From JAIBDK01 sp965261915 (GTDB lineage Bacteria; Pseudomonadota; Gammaproteobacteria; Arenicellales; Poriferihabitantaceae): a stretch of 64,000 bases of DNA. The notes beneath the pieces are model-generated. The model was not told the origin of the DNA. It was given only the letters and a program-made list of their open reading frames with translations, and searched no databases. The position numbers and the translations under genes are program-made. Below, in pieces: positions 45,230 to 54,861 of the stretch (the stretch's first letter is position 1; each line of letters begins with the position of its first letter). The DNA is taken from assembly GCA_965261915.1 (NCBI GenBank), contig CBDHDW010000013.1, positions 2,108,001 through 2,172,000 of the forward strand, read 5' to 3'.

Positions 45230-48200
45230 ATGACAGCAAAAGACATTCAACTGAACGAAGTCCAGGGCCGCTACAATGGTCCGGAACTAGAAACCCAAAC
45301 CCTGAAGTTTTGGGAAGAGCAGGAGATTTTTGAGAAAACCCTGAAACAGGGTGAAGGCAAACCCCGATTCAGTTTTAACGAAGGGCCGCCCACCGCCAAT
45401 GGCAAGCCTGGCATCCATCACGTTCTTGCCCGCACCTTCAAAGACATCTACCCACGCTATAAATCCATGCAGGGTTTTTATGCGCCGCGAAAAGGCGGAT
45501 GGGATACGCATGGTCTTCCGGTAGAACACGAAATAGAAAAACAACTGGGTATTTTTGATAAAAAGGAAATCGAGTCCCAGGTTGGTATAGCGGAATTTAC
45601 GCGGCGATGTCGTGAATCAGTAATGACCTATATCGGCGAATGGGAAGAAATGACCAAACGTATGGGTTATTGGGTGAATCTGGATGAAGCCTATTACACG
45701 CTGGACAATAAGTATATCGAGTCCACCTGGAATTTATTGCAAAGAATCTGGCAAAAAGGACTGATCTACAAGGGATATAAAGTTGTCCCGTATGACCCCC
45801 GAATTGGTGCAACATTGTCCTCTCATGAGGTTGCACAGGGCTATAAGGAAGTTGAAGACCCTTCTGTCACTGTCCGGTTTCGAAAAATAAATGAAGACAA
45901 TACTTCGTTTCTGGTTTGGACAACTACGCCGTGGACCTTACCCTCTAATTTACTCATCGCGGTTGGTTCCGATATTGACTATGCCTATGTTCGCAGCGGC
46001 GACGAAACACTGATTCTCGCGAGTGCAAGGGTTGAAGCCTATTTTTCAGAACAAGACCATGAGGTTGTCAAAACCGTTAAGGGTGCTGAACTTATTGGGC
46101 AACGTTACTCCCGGTTGTTCGACTACCTCGAAGTCAGCACCGGCGATCCGTTCCGTGTTGTCGATGCCGATTTTGTCAGCACCGAAGACGGCACCGGTCT
46201 CGTTCACACCGCGCCGGCCTATGGTGTGGACGATTTGGAACTCGGAAAACGAGAAGGTCTGCCCGTGGTTCATGGCGTCGGTCTGGATGGTTATTTCAAA
46301 GCCGAAGTGACCCCTGTTGCCGGGTTATTTTTCAAGGACGCAGATCCCGTCATAAGCCGCTTGCTGAATGAGCGCGGACTAATGTTTCGGGACGAAAAAA
46401 CCGTGCACAACTATCCTTTTGGATGGCGCACCGGCGACCCACTGATTTACTACGCAAAAGAAGCCTGGTATATCAAAACCACCGACATCAAGGATCGGAT
46501 GGTTGAGCTCAATAAAACAATTTACTGGGTTCCGGAAACCATTCGCGACGGTCGTTTTGGAAACTGGCTGGAGAATAATATCGACTGGGCGCTATCACGC
46601 GAGCGTTTTTGGGGCACGCCATTACCGGTTTGGACTGATGACGAAGGAGATTTCGTTTGTATTGGCTCGCTACAGGAACTGGAAGATTTGACCGGCCGTT
46701 CTATGCAGGAAGTGGATTTACACCGACCGCAAATCGATGATATTACCTTTACCAAAGACGGTCGCGAATACCGTCGCGTGCCCGAAGTCATTGATTGCTG
46801 GTTTGACTCCGGTGCTATGACCTATGCTCAATGGCACTATCCATTCGAAAATCAGGCTATTTTCGAGCAGCATTTTCCGGCAGATTATATTTGCGAAGCG
46901 ATTGATCAAACTCGTGGCTGGTTTTATACGCTGCACGCGATTGCCGCTCTGGTGGATGATAGTGTTGCCTATAAAAATTGTGTTTGTTTGAGCCACATCG
47001 TTGACGAGCACGGCAAAAAGATGTCGAAGTCTCAGGGTAATATCGTAAACCCGTACGACGTTTTTGACACCGTTGGCGTGGACGCATTGCGCTGGCTATT
47101 TTTGGCGCGCACCGCACCCGATGCACAAAAACGAATCTCAGTCGATATTGTGCGTGAGGTCGCCGCGACCTTCGTCAATACGCTTTGGAATACCTACGCA
47201 TTTTTCGTGCTGTATGCAAGACTGGATAGCGTCGACCTGAACAGAAACGTAGCGGTTGAAGATCGTCCTGAAATTGATCGCTGGATGCTGGCACTGACTC
47301 ACGGAACGGTGAAAACAGTAACCGAGTCTCTAGATCGATATGATGCGTACTCTGCGGGACAGGCCGTTGAAAAGCTCATCGACCAACTCAGCAACTGGTA
47401 CGTTCGACGTAATCGTCGACGATTTTGGAAAAGCGACGATGGCGATGATAAACAGGCAGCCTATCTGACGTTATATGAATGCCTCGATGTTATTCAAAAA
47501 ATAATTGCGCCCTTCATGCCGTTTCTTGCCGAAGAAATCTATCAGAATCTGTCAAACTGTACGGACGATTCGAAAGAGAGCGTGCACCTGACTGACTGGC
47601 CGCAAGTTCGCAACGACTACCTGAATGAAGATTTAGTATTCGAAATGGATGTCGTACAAACCGTTGTCGGTCTGGGGCGGTCTGCACGCGAAGAAAGCCG
47701 CGTGCGCGTGCGTCAGCCATTGTCGAGAATGCTGGTCAGTACAACGGATTTCGCCTCTCGAAAAGCGATTTCCCGGCACCTTTCACAAATCCATGAGGAG
47801 CTCAATATAAAAAATGTGGCGTTCATCGACTCCGGTGCAGAATTGGTAAGCTATACGATCAAACCCAATTTTTCCCGTCTTGGAAAGCGCTATGGCAAAT
47901 TAATGCCGGCTATAAAAGCGGCGTTATCAGAAGTTGATGGCAATGAAATTGCCCGACTTATCGAAAACGGTGGAAGCTTTGAATTACAAATTGAAGGGCA
48001 GTCTGTGAATTTCGAAGCAGAAGACATACAGGTGGAAACAGCTGCTGCAGCGGGTTTTGCATCCAGTAGTGCCGAAGGGTTTCTGGTTGCTTTGGATACC
48101 TCACTGAACGAAAGCCTGATCACAGAAGGGATCGCCCGAGAACTCATTCGTACCGTACAGGATGCGCGCAAATCTGCAGAACTGGAGATTTCCGATCGTA

Positions 48201-48379
48201 TCGATTTGGTGATTAGCGGCAGTGATCTGGTGGAATCGGCATTGGCGCAGTATCAGAAATACATAATGACTGAAACGCTGGCAGTGTCACTCAACCAGAT
48301 TGAAGTGAGCGGATTTAATGTTTCCAGAGAGCTGGAAGATCAGCACTGGCAGATTTCCTTATCGAAATTTACAAGCTAG
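45230..48379 (+). CDS. ileS: Isoleucyl-tRNA synthetase, IleRS2-like
   Basis: Charges tRNA-Ile. 1049 residues, about 110 longer than the E. coli enzyme. HIGH-type motif in FNEGPPTANGKPGIHHVLAR, editing-domain features (VWTTTPWTLPSNLL; GTGLVHTAPAYGVDD), WFYTLHAI, and HGKKMSKSQGNIVNPYD (KMSKS). The C-terminal part lacks the zinc-finger CxxC motifs of bacterial type-1 IleRS and has the long form (LITEGIARELIRTVQDARKS), as in type-2 (IleRS2) enzymes, which in known cases resist mupirocin. Together with the T-box this suggests horizontal acquisition. It is the only ileS in the window. Confidence 0.95.
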   Translation: MTAKDIQLNEVQGRYNGPELETQTLKFWEEQEIFEKTLKQGEGKPRFSFNEGPPTANGKPGIHHVLARTFKDIYPRYKSMQGFYAPRKGGWDTHGLPVEHEIEKQLGIFDKKEIESQVGIAEFTRRCRESVMTYIGEWEEMTKRMGYWVNLDEAYYTLDNKYIESTWNLLQRIWQKGLIYKGYKVVPYDPRIGATLSSHEVAQGYKEVEDPSVTVRFRKINEDNTSFLVWTTTPWTLPSNLLIAVGSDIDYAYVRSGDETLILASARVEAYFSEQDHEVVKTVKGAELIGQRYSRLFDYLEVSTGDPFRVVDADFVSTEDGTGLVHTAPAYGVDDLELGKREGLPVVHGVGLDGYFKAEVTPVAGLFFKDADPVISRLLNERGLMFRDEKTVHNYPFGWRTGDPLIYYAKEAWYIKTTDIKDRMVELNKTIYWVPETIRDGRFGNWLENNIDWALSRERFWGTPLPVWTDDEGDFVCIGSLQELEDLTGRSMQEVDLHRPQIDDITFTKDGREYRRVPEVIDCWFDSGAMTYAQWHYPFENQAIFEQHFPADYICEAIDQTRGWFYTLHAIAALVDDSVAYKNCVCLSHIVDEHGKKMSKSQGNIVNPYDVFDTVGVDALRWLFLARTAPDAQKRISVDIVREVAATFVNTLWNTYAFFVLYARLDSVDLNRNVAVEDRPEIDRWMLALTHGTVKTVTESLDRYDAYSAGQAVEKLIDQLSNWYVRRNRRRFWKSDDGDDKQAAYLTLYECLDVIQKIIAPFMPFLAEEIYQNLSNCTDDSKESVHLTDWPQVRNDYLNEDLVFEMDVVQTVVGLGRSAREESRVRVRQPLSRMLVSTTDFASRKAISRHLSQIHEELNIKNVAFIDSGAELVSYTIKPNFSRLGKRYGKLMPAIKAALSEVDGNEIARLIENGGSFELQIEGQSVNFEAEDIQVETAAAAGFASSSAEGFLVALDTSLNESLITEGIARELIRTVQDARKSAELEISDRIDLVISGSDLVESALAQYQKYIMTETLAVSLNQIEVSGFNVSRELEDQHWQISLSKFTS

Positions 48380-48473
48380 CATCAGCAGCAATGTTGGTAT
48401 TGAATCAAATCGGGCACGAAACAAAGTATATAATTGAGCTTCAAGTTGAAAATTTTATCTTTTGGAGAGCAAT

Positions 48474-48683
48474 ATGTCTAACGTCGCCGTGGTTACCGGC
48501 ATAACCGGACAAGACGGCGCTTATCTTGCAGATTTGTTGTTGTCCGAAGGCTATCGTGTCTACGGGACTTACCGAAGAACGAGCTTGATGAATTTTTGGC
48601 GAATAGAAAGCCTCGGAATACGCGGCCATAAAAACCTTGATCTGGTCGAATTCGGTGGCATTTGCCCATGCTGGATTCGATGA
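48474..48683 (+). pseudogene. N-terminal remnant of GDP-mannose 4,6-dehydratase
   Basis: ATG 48474 with GGAGAG upstream starts a clear Gmd N-terminus: VAVVTGITGQDGAYLADLLL, GYRVYGTYRRTS, RIESLGIRGHKNLDLVEF. Homology stops after about 62 residues and the frame ends a few codons later. The remaining 260 or so residues are gone, so no activity is possible. The ribosome-binding site and leader appear intact. It sits 43 bp before the epimerase gene; see the complementary fcl remnant at 5947-6147. Confidence 0.85.
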
Positions 48684-48726
48684 TGAATATGGTCGGAGCC
48701 AGGGTTTTGGAAGTCCTATTGCCGAT

Positions 48727-49740
48727 ATGAAAATTCTCATTACTGGTGGTGCCGGCTTCATCGGCTCAGAAACAGGGCACAGGTTGCTTGAACGCGGCGA
48801 CGAAGTTCATGCCATAGACAATATGAATGACTACTATGAAGTCAGCCTGAAACAGGCAAGACTCGATAGATTGATCAATCATCCGAGGTTTACCGTCGAG
48901 AAAATGGACATCGCCGATCGTCAAACCATGGAAACATTATTTTCCATTAACCGGTTTGACGTCGTCGTCAACCTGGCTGCCCAGGCGGGCGTACGATACT
49001 CCATTGATCATCCGGCAAAGTATGTTGATGCCAATCTGGTTGGCTTCGGCAATATCCTGGAAGGATGCAGACAGGGTAATGTGGGGCACCTGGTATACGC
49101 ATCAAGCAGTTCGGTATACGGTGGCAATACCAAAATCCCGTTCAGCGAGGATGATGCGGTTGATCACCCGGTTTCTCTTTATGCCGCTACCAAAAAAGCC
49201 AATGAGCTGATGGCGCATAGCTACTCCCATCTATACGGTTTACCGGCAACTGGATTACGCTTCTTTACCGTCTATGGTCCGTGGGGACGACCGGATATGG
49301 CCTTTTTCAAATTCACAAAAATGATTCTCGCTGGAGAAAAGATCCCGGTCTATAACCACGGTAAACTCAGTAGGGATTTCACTTATATCGACGATGTTGT
49401 GGAAGGCGTTATTCGAGTAATCGATCGAGTACCGACCCCTGATGCGGAATTTGATCGCGCCAACCCGACACCCGCATCGAGCACAGCGGCCCACCGTGTA
49501 TACAACATCGGCAACGGTACACGGGTCAACTTAATGGACTATATTTATGCTCTCGAACAGGCGCTTGGCGTAGAGGCTGTTTACGAAATGATGGAGATGC
49601 AACCCGGCGATGTAGCAACAACCAATGCCGATATTTCACGCCTCGGCGAACAGTTCGATTTTCAGCCTTCTACCGATATCCATACCGGCCTTCGTAATTT
49701 TGCTAAATGGTATCGGCAATATTATCAAACATTCTCGTAA
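48727..49740 (+). CDS. UDP-glucuronate 4-epimerase-like NAD-dependent epimerase
   Basis: 337 residues from ATG 48727. SDR-extended fold: KILITGGAGFIGSETGHRLL, LAAQAGVRYSIDHPAKYVDA, YASSSSVYGGNTKIPF and catalytic YAATKKANELMAHSY. GRPDMAFFKFTKMILAGEKI and DFTYIDDVVEGV match UDP-glucuronate 4-epimerases (LspL/Cap1J type), which make UDP-galacturonate for surface polysaccharide. Lies between the gmd remnant and convergent valS. Confidence 0.88.
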   Translation: MKILITGGAGFIGSETGHRLLERGDEVHAIDNMNDYYEVSLKQARLDRLINHPRFTVEKMDIADRQTMETLFSINRFDVVVNLAAQAGVRYSIDHPAKYVDANLVGFGNILEGCRQGNVGHLVYASSSSVYGGNTKIPFSEDDAVDHPVSLYAATKKANELMAHSYSHLYGLPATGLRFFTVYGPWGRPDMAFFKFTKMILAGEKIPVYNHGKLSRDFTYIDDVVEGVIRVIDRVPTPDAEFDRANPTPASSTAAHRVYNIGNGTRVNLMDYIYALEQALGVEAVYEMMEMQPGDVATTNADISRLGEQFDFQPSTDIHTGLRNFAKWYRQYYQTFS

Positions 49741-49751
49741 GCCCATCTGGA

Positions 49752-52643
49752 TTATATCGCCCGAATTTTTTCAACTTGCTGCAGCAGCCCTTCTAGCTGG
49801 ATTTTCAAATCTTCTGCTTTTTGTTTTTGTTTTTCAACTACTGCGGCAGGCGCCTTATCAACGAAACCCTTATTTTCGAGTTTCCCGGCTACTCTTTGAG
49901 CTTCCGACTCAATCTGGCCCACCTGTTTGTTTAGTCGCTCCAGCTCGGCCTGTTTATCGATAAGCCCAGCCATGGGGATCAGCAGCTTCATATTACCGAC
50001 CATGAAAATAGCGGATTCAGGTTGCTCATCGGTTTCGGACAATATGTTGATGGATTCGATCTTACCGACGACATCCAGATAGGCTCGACTGCTTTCGAGT
50101 TTAGCCAGGTCTTCTTCAGACGCGTCTGAAACTAAAACAGGAACTCTTTTACCGGGCGAAATATCCATCTCGCCACGAATTTTACGAATTCCCAGAATGC
50201 ACGACATTATCCACTCAACTTCGTTCTCCGCGTGTCGATCAATTTTCGATTGCGCCGCTTTCGGATAAGGTTGAGTCATAATGGTATCGCCCTCTTTTTC
50301 CAGGCTAACCGCTAATCGCTGCCAGATTTCTTCGCTGATAAACGGCATAATCGGATGTGCTAACCGAAGGATGGTTTCCAATACACGCAACAAAGTCCGC
50401 CGGGTCCCCGCCTTTTGAGTCTCGCTACTGTCCGGGCTGTTTAACACCGGTTTGGTGAGTTCCAGATACCAGTCACAATAGCGGTTCCAGGTTAGGTCAT
50501 AAATTTCCTGTGCCGCATGATCAAAACGATATTTTTCGATTGCTTCATTAACCGCTTTCTCGCTTCGTTGCAGTCTGGAAATCATCCATCGATCCACCAC
50601 CGACAATTCGACTTCTGCGTTGTTCTGGCCACAGTTTTCGCCCTCGGTATTCATCAGCACAAAACGTGCGGCATTCCAGATTTTGTTACAGAAATTTTTG
50701 TAGCCTTCAATTCTGCCCAGGTCAAAGTTAATATCGCGACCATTTGATGCCAGCGCCGCAAAAGTGAATCGCAACGCATCCGTTCCAAAGCTGGGTATTC
50801 CTTCGGGAAAATCCTTGCGCGTTTGCTTTGCTATTTTTTCTTCGAGATGCGGCTGCATCATTCCTTTGGTACGCTTCGATACCAGATCTTCCATCGCTAT
50901 GCCATCGATTAGATCAATCGGATCGAGGACATTCCCTTTCGACTTCGACATTTTCTGTCCGTGGGCATCACGCACCAATCCATGGATATAGACCTGTTTA
51001 AATGGAACCTCCCCCATAAACCGCGTCCCCATCATGATCATTCTGGCAACCCAGAAAAAGATGATATCAAATCCGGTTATCAATACACTGGTTGGATAAA
51101 AGGTCTTTAATCGATCTGTATTTTCCGGCCAGCCCAGAGTGGAAAACGGCCACAATGCCGAACTAAACCAGGTGTCCAGAACATCCGGGTCCTGTTGCAG
51201 TACAACCGCTTCACCGATATCATACTTTTCCCGAACCCGGGACTCATCCTGACCAACAAAAACATTGCCCTCGGTGTCATACCACGCCGGGATTCGATGT
51301 CCCCACCAAATTTGTCGCGAGATACACCAGTCCTCGATATTCTCAAGCCACTGATAATAAGTTTTTGACCAGTTTTGCGGTACGAATTCGATATTGCCGG
51401 AGCGCACTGCCTCGATGGAGGGGTCGGTTATAACCGCTTTTCCACCCGGCCGACCATCTTCCTGAACATCACGGGTCAGATCAACATACCACTGATCGGT
51501 AAGATAGGGTTCGACAACAGCGTTCGAACGATCGCCCCTGGGAATCATCAGCTTATGGTCGTCAATTCGCTCCAGCAACCCTTTCGAATCAAGATCATCA
51601 ACAATTTGCTTTCTGGCCTCATTTCGATCCAGGCCAACATATCTGGACGGAATCAGCTCGCCTTCCTGTAGGTCATCGTTGTTGATATTTTGCCGAATCG
51701 CCGCATCATCTGTAAACACATTGATCAAGCCGCCGTGCGTTTGATGCTGCATTTCCGCTTTGTCACGATGACGAATCCAAACCTGATAATCGTTAAAATC
51801 ATGGGCCGGGGTGATTTTAACGCAACCCGATCCAAACTCTGGATCAACGTATTCATCCGCAACAATCGGTATCTTTCTGCCGGTAAGAGGAAGCTCGCAA
51901 AAACGCCCTGCCAGTTCAGCATATCGCTCATCATCTGGATGGACTGCTACCGCACTATCACCAAGCATCGTTTCTGGTCTTGTCGTGGCAACCGTTAGCA
52001 CCCGATCTGTCACCGAACCAGACTCATCGCATAGTGGATACTGCAAATGCCAAAGATGGCCCTTTTCTTCTGCGGACAAAACTTCGAGATCGGAAAGCGC
52101 AGTGTGCAATACCGGATCCCAGTTAACCAGACGTTTGCCACGATAGATAATTCCTTCGTCATACAGCGATACAAACACTTCGTTCACCGCGATATTCAAG
52201 CCATCGTCCATGGTAAAACGTTCATGCTGCCAATCCGGCGATGCGCCCATGCGCCGCAGCTGTTGAGTAATCATTCCACCTGATTCAGCCTTCCAGTCCC
52301 ACACCCGCTGAATAAACTGATCACGACCATAGTCATGACGGGTTTTGCCTTCGGCGTTAATCAGGCGCTCTACGACCATTTGCGTGGCAATACCTGCATG
52401 ATCCATCCCGGGCTGCCACAGCGTCTTGCGGCCGCGCATCCGATGATAGCGTGTCAATGCATCCATGATGGTGTCCTGAAACGCATGCCCCATATGCAGG
52501 CTGCCCGTTACATTGGGCGGTGGAATCATGATGCAGTAGGATTCTGCATCGCCCTCGGCGGGTGAGAAATAGCCTTGCGATTCCCAGTGAGCGTACCAGC
52601 GGCCTTCGATATCGTGTGGGTTGTAGGATTTATCTATCGTCAT
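49752..52643 (-). CDS. valS: Valyl-tRNA synthetase
   Basis: Charges tRNA-Val. 963 residues from ATG 52643 (an upstream TTG adds only two residues). Class I motifs: IPPPNVTGSLHMGHAF (HIGH) and GQKMSKSKGNVLDPIDLIDG (KMSKS); editing region TVATTRPETMLGDSAVAVHP; C-terminal coiled coil LIDKQAELERLNKQVGQIES. Last gene of pepA-holC-valS, the common gammaproteobacterial order. No T-box-like leader is seen here, unlike ileS. Confidence 0.97.
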   Translation of the reverse strand: MTIDKSYNPHDIEGRWYAHWESQGYFSPAEGDAESYCIMIPPPNVTGSLHMGHAFQDTIMDALTRYHRMRGRKTLWQPGMDHAGIATQMVVERLINAEGKTRHDYGRDQFIQRVWDWKAESGGMITQQLRRMGASPDWQHERFTMDDGLNIAVNEVFVSLYDEGIIYRGKRLVNWDPVLHTALSDLEVLSAEEKGHLWHLQYPLCDESGSVTDRVLTVATTRPETMLGDSAVAVHPDDERYAELAGRFCELPLTGRKIPIVADEYVDPEFGSGCVKITPAHDFNDYQVWIRHRDKAEMQHQTHGGLINVFTDDAAIRQNINNDDLQEGELIPSRYVGLDRNEARKQIVDDLDSKGLLERIDDHKLMIPRGDRSNAVVEPYLTDQWYVDLTRDVQEDGRPGGKAVITDPSIEAVRSGNIEFVPQNWSKTYYQWLENIEDWCISRQIWWGHRIPAWYDTEGNVFVGQDESRVREKYDIGEAVVLQQDPDVLDTWFSSALWPFSTLGWPENTDRLKTFYPTSVLITGFDIIFFWVARMIMMGTRFMGEVPFKQVYIHGLVRDAHGQKMSKSKGNVLDPIDLIDGIAMEDLVSKRTKGMMQPHLEEKIAKQTRKDFPEGIPSFGTDALRFTFAALASNGRDINFDLGRIEGYKNFCNKIWNAARFVLMNTEGENCGQNNAEVELSVVDRWMISRLQRSEKAVNEAIEKYRFDHAAQEIYDLTWNRYCDWYLELTKPVLNSPDSSETQKAGTRRTLLRVLETILRLAHPIMPFISEEIWQRLAVSLEKEGDTIMTQPYPKAAQSKIDRHAENEVEWIMSCILGIRKIRGEMDISPGKRVPVLVSDASEEDLAKLESSRAYLDVVGKIESINILSETDEQPESAIFMVGNMKLLIPMAGLIDKQAELERLNKQVGQIESEAQRVAGKLENKGFVDKAPAAVVEKQKQKAEDLKIQLEGLLQQVEKIRAI

Positions 52644-52752
52644 TTGCAACGCTGACAGCGGATTGGAGTGGGTTACGAGTCTAACTATAAATGAAGGCGC
52701 GATGTTACCTTATGCACCAAGGTTTAGTCTGGAAAAACCAAACAAGATTGCT

Positions 52753-53187
52753 CTAAAGTTTGTGGGTATTCGGCTCATATCCCTTTTCTTTGTAGGTTCG
52801 AAAACGCCCGCGCCCGGCCTGCCGATCCTGATCCGCTCCGCAGACCAATTCAATGATCCGCGAATGAGCAAAGTTTTGTTCTGATATTTCACCATTCAGA
52901 TTCATCAGGATATCGCTGGGCTGCCCCGAAATATCTCCAACGCCAATTTGTACTGGATAATCCTTCCAGTCCTTTAGGGTGTTTTCTGCGATACAGTGCG
53001 GAATAAAACTACCCTGGGAAAAACTCCAAAGCAACCCGTCAACAGCATTGCCTTCATCTATATCGCTAGTACGCACAAAAACCGTCAGTCCCTGACTATA
53101 GGCTTTATGAATAATACGACAGGCGGTTTGCTGTTTAACGGTGCCACTCGAATCCTCAAGAATATAAAAATCGATTTGTTCAGTCAT
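52753..53187 (-). CDS. holC: DNA polymerase III chi subunit
   Basis: 144 residues of the HolC family: the start TEQIDFYILEDSS, QTACRIIHKAYSQGLTVFVR, LLWSFSQGSFIPHCIA and PSDILMNLN match. Chi bridges the clamp loader to single-strand-binding protein. Location between pepA and valS is the conserved holC context. Confidence 0.93.
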   Translation of the reverse strand: MTEQIDFYILEDSSGTVKQQTACRIIHKAYSQGLTVFVRTSDIDEGNAVDGLLWSFSQGSFIPHCIAENTLKDWKDYPVQIGVGDISGQPSDILMNLNGEISEQNFAHSRIIELVCGADQDRQAGRGRFRTYKEKGYEPNTHKL

Positions 53188-53213
53188 TGGGACAAATTAG
53201 CGCAACAGAAAAA

Positions 53214-54698
53214 CTAGCAGCGGCCGAGTAAAAATTCGACTAATAATGGAACCGGCCTTCCGGTAGCCCCTTTTGGGCCAGCCGACTTCCACGCTGTCCC
53301 GGCAATATCCAGATGCGCCCAGTCATAGTTTTCCGTGAACTGTTTGAGAAAACAGGCGGCGGTTACGGAGCCTGCGCTTCGACCGCCAATATTGGCAAGG
53401 TCTGCAAAATTACTTTGCAGCTGCTTGGTATAGTCGTCCCAGATGGGTAGCTGCCATGCTCGATCACCAGAAGCCTCGCCAGCCTTGAGAAGCTCCGACG
53501 CCAATTTGTCATTGTTGCTGAACAGGCCGCTGGCGTGATGTCCCAATGCAATGATACAGGCTCCCGTCAGGGTTGCAATATCAACCACGGCGGCAGGCTT
53601 ATAGCGTTCGGCGTAGGTCAGCGCATCACACAGGATGAGTCGCCCTTCCGCGTCGGTATTCAGGATTTCAATGGTTTTACCCGCCATACTGGTCACAATA
53701 TCGCCGGGTTTATTGGCCGCACCGTCCGGCAGATTTTCGCTGCTTGGGATGATGCCGACAATATTAAGCGGCAAATTCATTTCCGCTGCCGCAATCATGG
53801 CACCGAAGACACTCGCACCGCCGCACATGTCGTATTTCATCTCGTCCATCGCCGTTGACGGTTTGATGGAAATTCCGCCCGCATCAAAAGTTAATCCTTT
53901 ACCTACCAGAACCACCGGCCGCTCGCCGTGCTTAGCGCCCTTGTGTTCCATAATAATCATCTTTGCAGGTTCACGACTGCCACGTGAAACCGAAAGCAGT
54001 GAAGCCATCTTGAGTTTTTTCATTTGCGCCTCGTCAAGCACGCTAACGTCGAGCTTGTGGGACTTTTGCAATGCTTTCGCCTGGCGCGCCAAATAAGTCG
54101 GTGTGCAAATGTTAGCTGGCAGGTTGGAGATAGTTTTCGTAAACGAAACCCCATTGGCAATGGCTGCACCTTGTGCAACACCCGATTTAGCTGGCGTCAG
54201 ATCCTTACGATCGACAATCACATTGACTTTTTGCAGCGCAATCTTTTCCTTCTTACCGCTTTTGGTTTCATGATACCGATAGACGGATTCATCGATACCC
54301 TCAACGAGGTTTCGTGCTTGTCTCGAAATATTGCCATCCCCGCTGACCGAGTCCAAAAGGGAAAAGTCTGCAGCAGCAACTTTCGCCTTGTTTAATAATT
54401 TCCCGGCTGCCGTGGCCGCCGCTTTCATGTTTTCGCGAGAAGCCTTTTTCTTCGATCCCATGCCCAGCAGCAATATTCGATGCGCCTTGATGCCGGCAGG
54501 CTCGTAAACCATCAATGAGCTGCCCAGCGCACCCGACAAGCCCCCCTGAGAAAGCAGTCGGCTAAGTTGCTTGCCGGTGGCTTTGTCCAATTCCACCCCC
54601 GTTGGGGAAAGTTTGGGTTTCTTACCGCCAAATACGCCTACTACCAGACATTGAGACGATTGTTTAATGATATTTAATGTTTTTGCGGAGAATTCCAT
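53214..54698 (-). CDS. pepA: Leucyl aminopeptidase (cytosol aminopeptidase)
   Basis: Binuclear metallo-aminopeptidase, family M17, 494 residues from ATG 54698 with AGAGG upstream. Catalytic motifs: VLVGKGLTFDAGGISIKPS and the signature EILNTDAEGRLILCDAL; also MKYDMCGGASVFGAM. In E. coli PepA also serves as DNA-binding regulator. First gene of pepA-holC-valS, divergent from lptF by about 160 bp. Confidence 0.96.
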   Translation of the reverse strand: MEFSAKTLNIIKQSSQCLVVGVFGGKKPKLSPTGVELDKATGKQLSRLLSQGGLSGALGSSLMVYEPAGIKAHRILLLGMGSKKKASRENMKAAATAAGKLLNKAKVAAADFSLLDSVSGDGNISRQARNLVEGIDESVYRYHETKSGKKEKIALQKVNVIVDRKDLTPAKSGVAQGAAIANGVSFTKTISNLPANICTPTYLARQAKALQKSHKLDVSVLDEAQMKKLKMASLLSVSRGSREPAKMIIMEHKGAKHGERPVVLVGKGLTFDAGGISIKPSTAMDEMKYDMCGGASVFGAMIAAAEMNLPLNIVGIIPSSENLPDGAANKPGDIVTSMAGKTIEILNTDAEGRLILCDALTYAERYKPAAVVDIATLTGACIIALGHHASGLFSNNDKLASELLKAGEASGDRAWQLPIWDDYTKQLQSNFADLANIGGRSAGSVTAACFLKQFTENYDWAHLDIAGTAWKSAGPKGATGRPVPLLVEFLLGRC

Positions 54699-54861
54699 AT
54701 TAACCTCTGGGTTGATAATCACGTAAAATCGGGGTTTAAAGATTTATTTAAGATGCCATTTTAACATTCCAGTCAGTCAGAACAAACGTGGCTTTAAAAA
54801 TAATCCCACCGCCAGCCAAACTACAGCCCGGCTACAAAAACGCATAATCCTGCTATTCTAA

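Noticed and set aside
49752..52700. T-box-like leader upstream of valS
   Set aside because: The valS start is only about 110 bp from holC and the gap lacks a GGGTGG-type motif or terminator stem.
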